In this document: positions 1 to 8,172 of the stretch, one piece after another
Layout of the letters: each line of letters opens with the position of its first letter
Position numbering within the stretch: position 1 is the stretch's first letter
Origin: Burkholderiales bacterium
Lineage (GTDB): Bacteria > Pseudomonadota > Gammaproteobacteria > Burkholderiales > SG8-39
Length of the DNA: 64,000 nucleotides
Direction of reading: 5' to 3'
Assembly (NCBI GenBank): GCA_014860445.1
Contig: JACZJT010000008.1
Span: forward strand, 1-64,000
Position numbers and translations under genes: made by a program
Notes under the pieces: generated by a model
Told to the model about the DNA's origin: nothing
The model's database searches: none
What the model saw: the letters and a program-made list of their open reading frames with translations, nothing else

Positions 1-540
1 CGCACCATCAACGGGATGATGACGCTTTCCGGATTCGCGCTCGATGGAATGACGCGCGACGATGGTTGGCGCTTCCTGTCGATAGGCCGGCGCCTGGAAC
101 GGCTGTCGTTCCAGTGCCTGGCGCTGCAGGTGGCGTTACAGCATGGACGCGCCTCCGGTCTCACCTGGCTGCTGCGGCTGGCCGATTCCGTTGTCACTTA
201 TCGCACGCGCTACATGGCGCGCCCGGAGTGGCTGCCGGTGCTCGATCTGCTCGTCCTCGACAGCGCCAACCCGCGGTCTTTGCGTTTTCAGGCAAATGGC
301 GTCTACTCCTACCTGAAAAAGCTGGAGGACACCTTTGGCAGCTGCGGCGGCGAGCTTATGCGTCCCTGCGTCGAAGCGCTCGACGGCCTCGATCCGGCGC
401 GCGATCTGCAGCCGGAGAACGATCATCTGCGCAACACCGTAGACATGCTGCGCTCGACCGCGTTTGCGCTCAGCGACGGCCTGTCGCACCGTTTCTTCAG
501 CCATGCCCAGACCAATGTCTGGGCAACGCTGGGCAGGTAA
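1..540 (+). CDS. Alpha-E domain (DUF403) protein, C-terminal part, cut by window start
   Basis: The reading frame is open from base 1 to the TAA at 538-540, so about 179 C-terminal residues are visible and the true start lies outside the window. The all-helical composition and the motif IGRRLERLSFQ resemble the alpha-E (DUF403) family. These proteins are usually found beside a circularly permuted ATP-grasp protein and a transglutaminase-like protein, in an operon thought to modify peptides; the exact reaction is not established. A transglutaminase-like gene does follow, six bases downstream, which supports the call. The missing upstream part may hold the ATP-grasp partner or a fused domain. 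Confidence 0.75.
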   Translation, partial: RTINGMMTLSGFALDGMTRDDGWRFLSIGRRLERLSFQCLALQVALQHGRASGLTWLLRLADSVVTYRTRYMARPEWLPVLDLLVLDSANPRSLRFQANGVYSYLKKLEDTFGSCGGELMRPCVEALDGLDPARDLQPENDHLRNTVDMLRSTAFALSDGLSHRFFSHAQTNVWATLGR

Positions 541-546
541 CGCGCC

Positions 547-1439
547 GTGGGCGGGCATGCCAGCTATCGCGTAACGCATGAGACGCGCTACGCCTATGCG
601 GGCAAGGTGACGAGCGCGCACCAGCTCGCTCATCTGCAGCCGCGCAACACGTCTTGGCAAAGAGTGGTGCATCATGTGATCAATATCGAACCCCAACCGG
701 CGGAGCGCGCCGAGGGTGTCGATTATTTCGGCAATGGCGTGGTGCGTTTCATGATCGATGCGCCGCACGATCTGCTTGCCGTGATTGCAGAGTCGGTTGT
801 CGAAATCGACGCGCACGCTCCGGATGTGGCGGCGGCTTCGCCCGCCTGGGAAGAGGCGCTTGCGCCGCCCGGGGTGTGGGGGCCGGACTCGGATCTCGAG
901 GTGGAGCACTATCGCGCCGCGTCGCCCATGGTGCCGATCCTGGAGGAATCGATCGCCTATGCGCGGCCGAGTTTTGCGCCGGGCCGCCCGTGGCTCGAAG
1001 CCGCGCTCGATCTGACGCGCCGCATCCATGCCGGGTTTCGCTATGATCCGAAGGCGACGACGGTGAGCACGCAGGTGTGAGCGAGGTGCTCGAGCACAGG
1101 CGCGGCGTGTGCCAGGATTTCGCCCATCTGATGCTCAGCTGCCTGCGTTCCCTCGGCCTCCCCGCGCGCTATGTGAGCGGCTATGTCCTCAACGCCGTGC
1201 CTCCCGGCGAACAACGCCTGTCCGGCGCGGACGCGTCGCACGCATGGGTGGCGGCGCATTGCCCCGTCCTCGGCTGGGTTGCTTTCGACCCGACCAACGG
1301 CAAGCTCGCCGATCTGGAGTTTGTGACCCTGGGTTGGGGCAGGGAGTTTTCCGATGTAACCCCTTTGTGCGGCGTGGTGCTCGGTGGCGCGATGCAGGAG
1401 CTTACCGTGATGGTCAAGGTGGAGCCGCTGGCAGCCTAG
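547..1439 (+). pseudogene. Transglutaminase-like cysteine protease gene split by a frameshift
   Basis: Two reading frames together make one transglutaminase-like protein. The first (547-1080, GTG start, 177 codons) carries the N-terminal bacterial transglutaminase domain, beginning SYRVTHETRYAYAG. The second (1077-1439, 120 codons) carries the catalytic core: nucleophile Cys in RRGVCQDFAH, His in DASHAWV and Asp in FDPTNGK. Homologues are single proteins of about 290 residues in which the region before the Cys is continuous. The frame changes at GTGTGA, 1075-1080, where one missing base would explain it. The second half could start at GTG 1077, overlapping the first stop by four bases, so two coupled polypeptides are possible. 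A sequencing error or real mutation is more likely. The 3' end overlaps mtfA on the other strand by 26 bases. Confidence 0.75.
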
Positions 1440-2187
1440 AGTAGGGATCCTGCCGGTAGAACAGCGTCAACTGCCGGTACAACTCCGGGTAGCTCGAACG
1501 CACCGCCTGCGGCAGGGTGAAAAACGCTTCGGAGAGGACGGCAAAGAATTCGGACGGATGCTCGCTCGCGTAGGGGTCGATGACCGTGTCCATGCCGCGA
1601 TCCACCTGGCCGCAAAATTTGGCGTAGGCCGCATCCCAGGCCGTCAGCCACTGCTCGCGTTCCATGTTCGCGTGCGGCGGCGGAAATTCATCCATATCGC
1701 CGCGGCTCATGTGCAGCTTGTGGGCGAACTCGTGGATCACCACGTTGTAGCCGGCCGCGCCGAGCTTGATGTCCTGCCAGGACAGGATCACCGGCCCGCC
1801 GGGCCAGGCTTCGCCCGAAAGCGCATCGTCGTATTCGTGCACCACGCCGCTTTCGTCCATCTGCGTGCGCCGCACCCTGAATTCTCCCGGGTAGACGACT
1901 ATGCCCACCCAGCCTTGGTAGGCGTCCAGGCCGAGATTGAGTATGGGCAGGCAGGCCTGCACCGCGATCGAAACGCGCACGGCATCGGTGGGCGCAAAAC
2001 CGCGCGCACCGTGCATTTCCTTTTCCGCCAGAAACAACAGGGTGGTGTCGTGCAGCCGCTGCCATTCTTCGGCCGTCAGCCCCGCCAGGAACGGCAGCGC
2101 GCGGGTCACGCGCCGCCAAAGCGCCGGATCCAGCGTGGAGCGGCGCAAAGCGCGCTTTCTGCTCCAATTCTTGAAAAATCCCGGCAT
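1414..2187 (-). CDS. mtfA: MtfA-type zinc-dependent peptidase (M90 family)
   Basis: The 257-residue protein has the zinc-metallopeptidase motif HEFAHKLH near the middle and a downstream ASEHPSEFFAVLSEAFF segment that supplies the third ligand region in this family. In Escherichia coli, MtfA is a cytosolic aminopeptidase that binds the Mlc repressor and so affects glucose uptake. Whether an Mlc partner exists here is unknown. Length and the N-terminal basic stretch (FKNWSRKRALRR) fit the family. It is convergent with the transglutaminase-like gene, sharing 26 bases at the 3' ends, and divergent from relA, with about 67 bases between the two start codons. Confidence 0.88.
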   Translation of the reverse strand: MPGFFKNWSRKRALRRSTLDPALWRRVTRALPFLAGLTAEEWQRLHDTTLLFLAEKEMHGARGFAPTDAVRVSIAVQACLPILNLGLDAYQGWVGIVVYPGEFRVRRTQMDESGVVHEYDDALSGEAWPGGPVILSWQDIKLGAAGYNVVIHEFAHKLHMSRGDMDEFPPPHANMEREQWLTAWDAAYAKFCGQVDRGMDTVIDPYASEHPSEFFAVLSEAFFTLPQAVRSSYPELYRQLTLFYRQDPYSRLPAAPP

Positions 2188-2242
2188 CCGCTAATTATCG
2201 CCGATTTGCGTTTTGTCACGGCCGCGCACGCTGACCGGGCGA

Positions 2243-2248
2243 TATAAT
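2243..2248 (+). promoter_or_regulatory. Candidate -10 element (TATAAT) for relA
   Basis: A perfect TATAAT lies only six bases before the ATG at 2255. If it is used, transcription would begin at or next to the start codon and the mRNA would be leaderless or nearly so. I see no good -35 hexamer at normal spacing; TTGTCA at 2213-2218 is 24 bases away. Confidence 0.4.
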
Positions 2249-2254
2249 TCCACG

Positions 2255-4456
2255 ATGGACACCGGGGTGCAGACTGCTCGCGTCGAATTGATCGAGCCGG
2301 CGCTCGTTCCGGTTGCCGTCGGTTTGCCCGGATCCGAGGCCGTCCGACTGGGCGATGCCTATGCGCTCGCGCGTTCCATCTACGCCGACAAGCTATTAGG
2401 CACAGGCGAGCCGGCGCTGGAACATGCGCTGGGCCTGGCGACCTCTCTCGCAGCGCTGCGACTGGATGCTGAGACGCGCATCGCCGGCATTCTGTTCGCC
2501 GCACCCCAATATTTGGAGGACAGCCAGGACAAGCTCGCCGCCGATTTCGGCACGCAGGTTGCGGGCATGGTGGCCGGCATCGCCAAGCTCAACCGGCTGC
2601 GCGTGGTCACGCGCGCGCTGGCGGAGCAGCGCAGCGGCGAGGCGCACAGTTCGCAAGCCGAAGTGCTGCGCAAAATGCTGCTCGCGATGGTCGAAGACAT
2701 ACGCGTGGTGCTGTTGCGGCTCGCGAGCCGCACCCAGACGCTGCGATTCATGTCGCGCGCCGCCGACGAGTTGCGCCGTCCGTATGCGCAGGAAACGCTG
2801 GATATCTACGCGCCGCTCGCGAACCGCCTGGGGATCTGGCAACTGAAGTGGGAACTGGAAGACTACGCTTTCCGCTATCTCGAGCCCGCGCTGTACAAGA
2901 AGATCGCGTCCATGCTCGACGAAAAACGCGTCGAACGCGAGAGCTATATCGCCGATACCGTCGCGGCGCTGGAATCCGAGTTGCGTGCGACCGGTATCGA
3001 GGCCGAAGTAGTCGGACGGCCCAAACACATTTACAGCATCTACAACAAGATGCGCGGCAAGAAGCTCGACTTCGCCGATCTCTACGACGTGCGTGCACTG
3101 CGCGTGCTGGTGGACTCGGTGAAGGATTGCTACACCGCGCTGGGCGTCGTGCACAATCTGTGGACGCCGATACCGAAAGAATTCGACGACTATATATCGC
3201 GACCGAAAGGCAACGACTATCGTTCCCTGCACACGGCGGTGGTCGGCCCGGACGGGCGTGCGCTGGAAGTGCAGATCCGCAGCCATGAGATGCACCGCCA
3301 CGCCGAACTGGGCGTGGCCGCGCACTGGCGCTACAAGGAAGCGGGAGCGGGGCGTCCTGCCGCGAAGGCCGACCCCTTCGACGAAAAAATAGCCTGGCTG
3401 CGCCAGGTGCTCGCCTGGCGCGACGACGTGGCGGACTCGGTCAACTGGGTCGAGCAGTTCAAGCGCACGGCGCTGGACGAAACCGTCTACGTGCTGACGC
3501 CGCAGGGGCGCGTCATCGATCTGCCGCAGGGATCGACGCCGGTGGATTTCGCCTACCACCTGCATACCGATCTCGGGCACCGCTGCCGCGGGGCCAAGGT
3601 CGACGGCGTGATGGTGCCGCTCAATTTCAAGCTGGCCAACGGCCAGCGCGTGGAAATTGTCGCAGCCAAGACCGGGGGGCCGAGCCGCGACTGGATGAAC
3701 CCGTCGCTGGGCTACCTGCAGAGCTCGCGCGCGCGCAGCAAGGCGCGGCAGTGGTTCAATACCCAGGCCCTGGCCGACACCGTGGCCCAGGGGCGTGCCA
3801 GCGTGGGCCGCGAGCTGCAGCGCGAAGGCATGACCGGCGCCAATCTGGATCACCTGGCGCAGCAGCTGGGTTACGCCAAGAGCAAGGAATTGTTCGCCGC
3901 GGCCGGGCGCGAGGAAGTCAAATCGAAGCAACTGCAGACCGCGTTGCGCGGCAAGGAATCCGCCGATGCGGCGCCGGACGCGCTGCTGCCGGGCAAGAGC
4001 AAGGCCGATGCCAGCGCCAGCGGCGTACTCGTCGTCGGCATGGAAAAACTGTTGACCCAAATGGCCAAATGCTGCAGGCCCGCACCGCCCGACGCCATTG
4101 CCGGCTTCGTGACCCGCGGTCGCGGTGTGTCGATTCACCGGCGCAGTTGCCGCGATCTGCAGCGCCTCGCCGAGCTATATCCCGAACGCATGATCGAAGC
4201 CGACTGGGGTCAGCACCACGACGGCGTGTTTTCGGTCGATATCGTGGTGCAGGCGCACGACCGCCAGGGCTTGCTGCGGGACATATCCGAGGTGCTTTCG
4301 CGCGAGAAGATCAACGTGACCGGGGTGAACACCCAATCGAAGCAGCACATGGCATTCATGTCCTTCACGGTCGATATTCCGGGTCTGGAGCAATTGCAGC
4401 GTACGCTGGCCCAGGTAAGGGAAGTGCAGGGGGTGCTTACAGCGAGCCGGCGATAA
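2255..4456 (+). CDS. relA: RelA, (p)ppGpp synthetase (GTP pyrophosphokinase)
   Basis: RelA transfers pyrophosphate from ATP to GTP or GDP on stalled ribosomes to make (p)ppGpp. The 733-residue product has the usual order: N-terminal pseudo-hydrolase domain, synthetase domain (GRPKHIYSIYNKM, RPKGNDYRSLH, VQIRSHEMHRHAELGVAAHW), TGS domain (ETVYVLTPQGRVIDLPQGST) and a C-terminal ACT domain (FSVDIVVQAHDRQGLLRDIS). The His-Asp pair needed for hydrolysis is absent; the segment reads ILFAAPQYLEDS. This marks it as a RelA-type monofunctional synthetase rather than SpoT/Rel. I prefer ATG 2255 to TTG 2213 because the N-terminus then fits and TATAAT lies just upstream. The CYTH-CHAD and PAP genes follow on the same strand. 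Confidence 0.93.
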   Translation: MDTGVQTARVELIEPALVPVAVGLPGSEAVRLGDAYALARSIYADKLLGTGEPALEHALGLATSLAALRLDAETRIAGILFAAPQYLEDSQDKLAADFGTQVAGMVAGIAKLNRLRVVTRALAEQRSGEAHSSQAEVLRKMLLAMVEDIRVVLLRLASRTQTLRFMSRAADELRRPYAQETLDIYAPLANRLGIWQLKWELEDYAFRYLEPALYKKIASMLDEKRVERESYIADTVAALESELRATGIEAEVVGRPKHIYSIYNKMRGKKLDFADLYDVRALRVLVDSVKDCYTALGVVHNLWTPIPKEFDDYISRPKGNDYRSLHTAVVGPDGRALEVQIRSHEMHRHAELGVAAHWRYKEAGAGRPAAKADPFDEKIAWLRQVLAWRDDVADSVNWVEQFKRTALDETVYVLTPQGRVIDLPQGSTPVDFAYHLHTDLGHRCRGAKVDGVMVPLNFKLANGQRVEIVAAKTGGPSRDWMNPSLGYLQSSRARSKARQWFNTQALADTVAQGRASVGRELQREGMTGANLDHLAQQLGYAKSKELFAAAGREEVKSKQLQTALRGKESADAAPDALLPGKSKADASASGVLVVGMEKLLTQMAKCCRPAPPDAIAGFVTRGRGVSIHRRSCRDLQRLAELYPERMIEADWGQHHDGVFSVDIVVQAHDRQGLLRDISEVLSREKINVTGVNTQSKQHMAFMSFTVDIPGLEQLQRTLAQVREVQGVLTASRR

Positions 4457-4490
4457 GGTCCAGAATTGCAGAATCTCTCAAGAAGAACTT

Positions 4491-6023
4491 GTGGAAACCG
4501 AACTCAAGCTGTTGTTGTCGCCGCAGGATCTGCGCCGGTTGCGCCGCGATCCGAGCGTGAAGGCGCGGCAGTTGGGACGCGCCTCGACCCGGCGCGTACA
4601 CAGCGTTTACTACGACACGCCGCAGCAGGCTTTGCTGAACGCGGGACTGGCGCTGCGTCTGCGTTCGGACGGCGGGCGTTGGCTGCAGACACTGAAGACG
4701 CGGGGTCAGGCCGCAGCGGGGCTGCACCTGCGCGAGGAATGGGAGTGGCCGCTCCCGGGAGAGGCACTCGACTTCGGTCTGCTCGCAACGACATCGGCGG
4801 AAAAAGTGTTTCGCTCTCCGCGGATGCGCGCGTCGCTGGGGCCGGTATTTTCGACTGAATTCACCCGCACCAGCGTACACCTGAGTTTCGCAGACGGGAG
4901 TCTGGTCGAGCTCTGCCTGGACAGCGGCAATATCCGCAGCGGGCGGCGCAGTCGTGCGATCAGCGAGGCCGAACTGGAATTGCTCGCAGGCAGCCCGGTG
5001 CGTCTGTTCGAGTTTGCACGTAAATTGAGTCAAACATTTCCGCTGCGCCTGGGCCACGCGAGCAAGGCGGAGCGCGGCTACGCGCTGGCGCGAGGCGCAC
5101 CGTCGCGGCCGGTCAAGGCGGTGCAGCCGGAACTTGATCCCGAGGACAGCGTGGCAGCCGCGATTTCCACGCTGGTGAGCAGCTGCATGGCGCACATGCA
5201 GGCGAACGAGGCAGGCTTTCTTGCAGGCAGGGATCCGGAGTACTTGCATCAGATGCGTGTCGCGCTGCGGCGGATGCGCGCATGCTTCAGCCTGTTCAAG
5301 TCGGTACTCCCGCATACGGCATTCGGGCCCCTCGCCGGTCAGTTGCGAGAGCGAACCGTGGGGCTGGGAAAGGTGCGCGACTGGGACGTGTTCGTACACG
5401 AGATGCTGCGCGCGCTGCGGGCGCAGCGTGCCGGGGAAACGGCCGTCCTGGCGTTCGAGCGGCGCTGTATCAGGCTGGGGCGCGCGCATCTGCGCGTCGC
5501 GCAGGCGCAGGTCGCTGCGCCGGCCTGGCAGCAACTGTGGCTCGAACTGGGTCAACGCCTTGCCGAGGGCGCATGGATGCAGGGGCAGCCGCAGCTTGCC
5601 TTGCCTTTGGGCGATTTCGTCCCGGCTGTCTTGCAGCAACGCGCTGCGGCCGTGAAAAAGTACGGCAGGAGGCTGGGCGAACTCGATGCTGGCGGGCGCC
5701 ATCGACTGCGCATTGCCGCCAAGAAGCTGCGCTACGCGGCGGAATTTTTTTCCTCCCTGTTCCCGAAGCGGCGCGTGCAACCTTACGTACAGGCATTGGC
5801 GGCGATGCAGGAGGTGCTCGGCCGCTTGAACGACGCGGCGACGCTGCTGCGCCTGCTGCCGGAGGCGCTCGCCGGCGCGCGTGCGCCGGATGCGCGCGTC
5901 GCTGGCATGATTCAGGGCTGGAGCGCGGCAAGCACGCACCTGCAGCTCGAGGTATTGGGATCTGCGTGGGATCGCTGGCATCGGCAGAAGCCGTACTGGA
6001 AAGCATCAAAGGCAATTTCATAA
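4491..6023 (+). CDS. CYTH and CHAD domain protein
   Basis: This 510-residue protein begins at GTG 4491 with the CYTH signature ETELK (ExExK), which in triphosphate tunnel enzymes binds metal and triphosphate. Its second half is a CHAD domain, with paired conserved histidines and basic residues such as HQMRVALRRMRA and RHRLRIAAKKLRYAAEFF. CHAD domains are known to bind polyphosphate and often localise to polyphosphate granules. The CYTH half may be a triphosphatase. The gene lies 34 bases after relA and 12 bases before polyphosphate:AMP phosphotransferase, so a role in polyphosphate metabolism is well supported by context. The catalytic substrate is inferred, not shown. Confidence 0.88.
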   Translation: METELKLLLSPQDLRRLRRDPSVKARQLGRASTRRVHSVYYDTPQQALLNAGLALRLRSDGGRWLQTLKTRGQAAAGLHLREEWEWPLPGEALDFGLLATTSAEKVFRSPRMRASLGPVFSTEFTRTSVHLSFADGSLVELCLDSGNIRSGRRSRAISEAELELLAGSPVRLFEFARKLSQTFPLRLGHASKAERGYALARGAPSRPVKAVQPELDPEDSVAAAISTLVSSCMAHMQANEAGFLAGRDPEYLHQMRVALRRMRACFSLFKSVLPHTAFGPLAGQLRERTVGLGKVRDWDVFVHEMLRALRAQRAGETAVLAFERRCIRLGRAHLRVAQAQVAAPAWQQLWLELGQRLAEGAWMQGQPQLALPLGDFVPAVLQQRAAAVKKYGRRLGELDAGGRHRLRIAAKKLRYAAEFFSSLFPKRRVQPYVQALAAMQEVLGRLNDAATLLRLLPEALAGARAPDARVAGMIQGWSAASTHLQLEVLGSAWDRWHRQKPYWKASKAIS

Positions 6024-6035
6024 AGGGGGGGTGTC

Positions 6036-7511
6036 ATGTTCGAATCTGCAGAGCTTGGCCACAAAATCACCAAGCAGGTCTATGCCAGACAGGAGCCGAA
6101 GTTGCGCGAAGCGCTGCTCAATGCGCAGTTCGATCTGGCGCAGACGCGCAAATTCCCGGTGCTGATTCTGATCGGCGGCGTGGACGGCGCAGGCAAGGGC
6201 GAAACCGTGAACCTCCTCAACGAATGGATGGACCCGCGCCATATCCAGACACGCGCCTTCGGCGACCCGACAGACGAGGAAGCGCAACGTCCGCGCATGT
6301 GGCGCTTCTGGCGGGAGCTGCCGCCCAAGGGCAAGATCGGTATCATGTTCGGTTCCTGGTACACACAGCCGATCCTGAACCGCGTAGTCGGTCGTGCCAA
6401 CGATGCCGCACTCAAAAACAGTATCGACGAGATCGTGCGCTTCGAGAAAATGCTTTGTGACGAGGGTGTGCTGTTGCTGAAGTTCTGGTATCACCTGAGC
6501 GAAAAGCAGCAGAAGGCGCGCATGCGGGCTCTGGAAAAAAACCCGCTTACGCGCTGGCGCGTGACCAAGCTCGACTGGGAGCGTTTCAAGATTTACGACG
6601 CGTTTCGCCAGATTTCGGAGCGGACGCTGCGCGAAACCAGCAGCGCCAATGCGACCTGGACGGTGATCGAGGGGGCGGATACGCGCTATCGGAGCCTCAC
6701 CACCGGCAAGCTGTTGCTCGAGGCAATTAAGAAGCGGCTGGAGAAAAGCAATTACAAGGAGCGCCGGGTGCAGGCGCCGCCGCTCGCGACCGACAATCTC
6801 GGCTTGCTGCGCAATCTCGACATGACGCAGAAGCTTGCGAAGGAGAAATATGAAACCCAGCTGGAGAAATGGCAGGGTCGGCTGAACATTTTGTCGCGCG
6901 AGAAGAAATATTTCAAGAAACACTCGCTGATCCTGTTGTTCGAAGGCTCGGACGCGGCCGGAAAGGGCGGGGCAATCAGGCGCATCACCAGCGCCATCGA
7001 TGCCCGTCATTTTCAGGTGGTCCCGGTGGCGGCGCCGACCGAGGAGGAGCGCGCGCAGCCCTATCTGTGGCGTTTCTGGAGGCATGCGCCGCGGCGCGGG
7101 CGCATCACCATTTTCGACCGCTCCTGGTATGGCCGGGTGCTGGTGGAGCGGGTCGAAGGGTTTTGCGGCGTTGCGGACTGGATGCGCGCCTATGGCGAGA
7201 TCAACGACTTTGAGCAAGAGATGACGCAGGGCGGTGCGATCGTGTGCAAGTTCTGGCTGCAGATTTCGGCTGAAGAACAGCTCAAGCGCTTCAACCTGCG
7301 CCAGAAGACCAGCTTCAAGCGCTTCAAGATCACAGAAGAGGATTGGCGCAACCGCAAGAAATGGAACGAGTACGAGCAGGCCGTGTGCGACATGATCGAC
7401 CGCACCAGCACCGATATCGCACCCTGGACAGTGATCGAAGCCGAGGACAAGTATTTTGCGCGTATCAAAATCCTCAGCACCATCGTCAAACGCATGCAGG
7501 CCGCACTTTGA
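6036..7511 (+). CDS. pap: Polyphosphate:AMP phosphotransferase (two-domain PPK2)
   Basis: The enzyme phosphorylates AMP to ADP using polyphosphate. Its 491 residues hold two PPK2 domains in tandem. Each has its own P-loop: GGVDGAGKG at about 47-55 and GSDAAGKGG near 305. Both halves also show the lid motif around WRFWRxLPPKGKIGIMFGSWY and WRFWRHAPRRGRITIFDRSWYG. The two-domain form is the class II PPK2 arrangement of Acinetobacter and Pseudomonas PAP; usually only the C-terminal half is catalytic. The second half has the intact DRSWYGR sequence, while the first has GSWYTQ, in keeping with this. A GGGGGG purine-rich ribosome site precedes ATG 6036. The neighbours relA and CHAD fit a polyphosphate/stress module. 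Confidence 0.93.
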   Translation: MFESAELGHKITKQVYARQEPKLREALLNAQFDLAQTRKFPVLILIGGVDGAGKGETVNLLNEWMDPRHIQTRAFGDPTDEEAQRPRMWRFWRELPPKGKIGIMFGSWYTQPILNRVVGRANDAALKNSIDEIVRFEKMLCDEGVLLLKFWYHLSEKQQKARMRALEKNPLTRWRVTKLDWERFKIYDAFRQISERTLRETSSANATWTVIEGADTRYRSLTTGKLLLEAIKKRLEKSNYKERRVQAPPLATDNLGLLRNLDMTQKLAKEKYETQLEKWQGRLNILSREKKYFKKHSLILLFEGSDAAGKGGAIRRITSAIDARHFQVVPVAAPTEEERAQPYLWRFWRHAPRRGRITIFDRSWYGRVLVERVEGFCGVADWMRAYGEINDFEQEMTQGGAIVCKFWLQISAEEQLKRFNLRQKTSFKRFKITEEDWRNRKKWNEYEQAVCDMIDRTSTDIAPWTVIEAEDKYFARIKILSTIVKRMQAAL

Positions 7512-7614
7512 GACCTTGTCCGGCGCAGCCGCTGTTGCGGCCCAGGCCAAATGAATACCATGTCGGTGCCGTCGGCGTAAGGCTGGCGCGCCGGCAGATC
7601 CTAAGGAGAACGAG

Positions 7615-8118
7615 ATGAAACGAGGAGCAGGTTTGATGGTGTACGCGGTTTCGCTGGCGTTTCCGGCCGTCGCAATGGCGCAAGGCGAGGCAACATTTGC
7701 CACGCGCAATCTGACGGTGGACACCGCGCTCGTGGCGGCGCAGGCGGCGTTGATGAAGTGCCGGGACAGCGGCTGGCAGGCCGCAGTCGCGGTGGTCGAT
7801 CGCAGCGGCGTGCTGCAGGTGCTGTTGCGCGACCGTTACGCTGGCCCGCATACGCCGCGCACCGCGGGCGGAAAGGCCTGGACAGCAGTGAGTTTTCGCA
7901 GCAACACCAGCGCGCTGGTCGAGCTGACGCAGCCGGGAAAGCCGCAAAGCGGCCTGCGCAACCTGCCGCGCGCCGTGATCCTCGGTGGTGGCGTGATCAT
8001 AGAGGGTGGCGGTCAGATGCTCGGCGCGATCGGTGTGTCCGGCGCGCCGGGGGGCGAGGCGGACGAGGCCTGTGCCAAAGCCGGCATCGCCGCAATCCAG
8101 GAGAGACTGGATTTCTAG
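7615..8118 (+). CDS. Exported GlcG/HbpS-family protein (DUF336)
   Basis: The 167-residue product has a Sec-type signal peptide (basic start MKRGAG, hydrophobic stretch, AMAQ cleavage region at about 21-24). It is followed by a GlcG/HbpS domain with the family pattern AVVDRSGVLQVLLRD and ILGGGVIIEGGGQMLGAIGVSGAPGGEADEACA. HbpS-type members bind haem or corrinoid and GlcG is a protein of unknown function from the glycolate operon, so the role here is open: a periplasmic ligand-binding or redox-sensing protein is likely. A clear ribosome site, AAGGAGAACGAG, precedes ATG 7615. It stands alone between pap and the pyruvate kinase gene and I see no operon partner. Confidence 0.82.
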   Translation: MKRGAGLMVYAVSLAFPAVAMAQGEATFATRNLTVDTALVAAQAALMKCRDSGWQAAVAVVDRSGVLQVLLRDRYAGPHTPRTAGGKAWTAVSFRSNTSALVELTQPGKPQSGLRNLPRAVILGGGVIIEGGGQMLGAIGVSGAPGGEADEACAKAGIAAIQERLDF

Positions 8119-8172
8119 CAGCGGATCCGGCGCTACAAAGGAACGTCAAATAAGACTGTTGCGGGGAATGCC

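Noticed and set aside
2396-4138. Long antisense frame inside relA (580 codons), and similar ones opposite the CYTH-CHAD, pap, carB and nuo genes
   Set aside because: These follow from high GC third-position bias; their translations lack family motifs and lie wholly inside strong genes.
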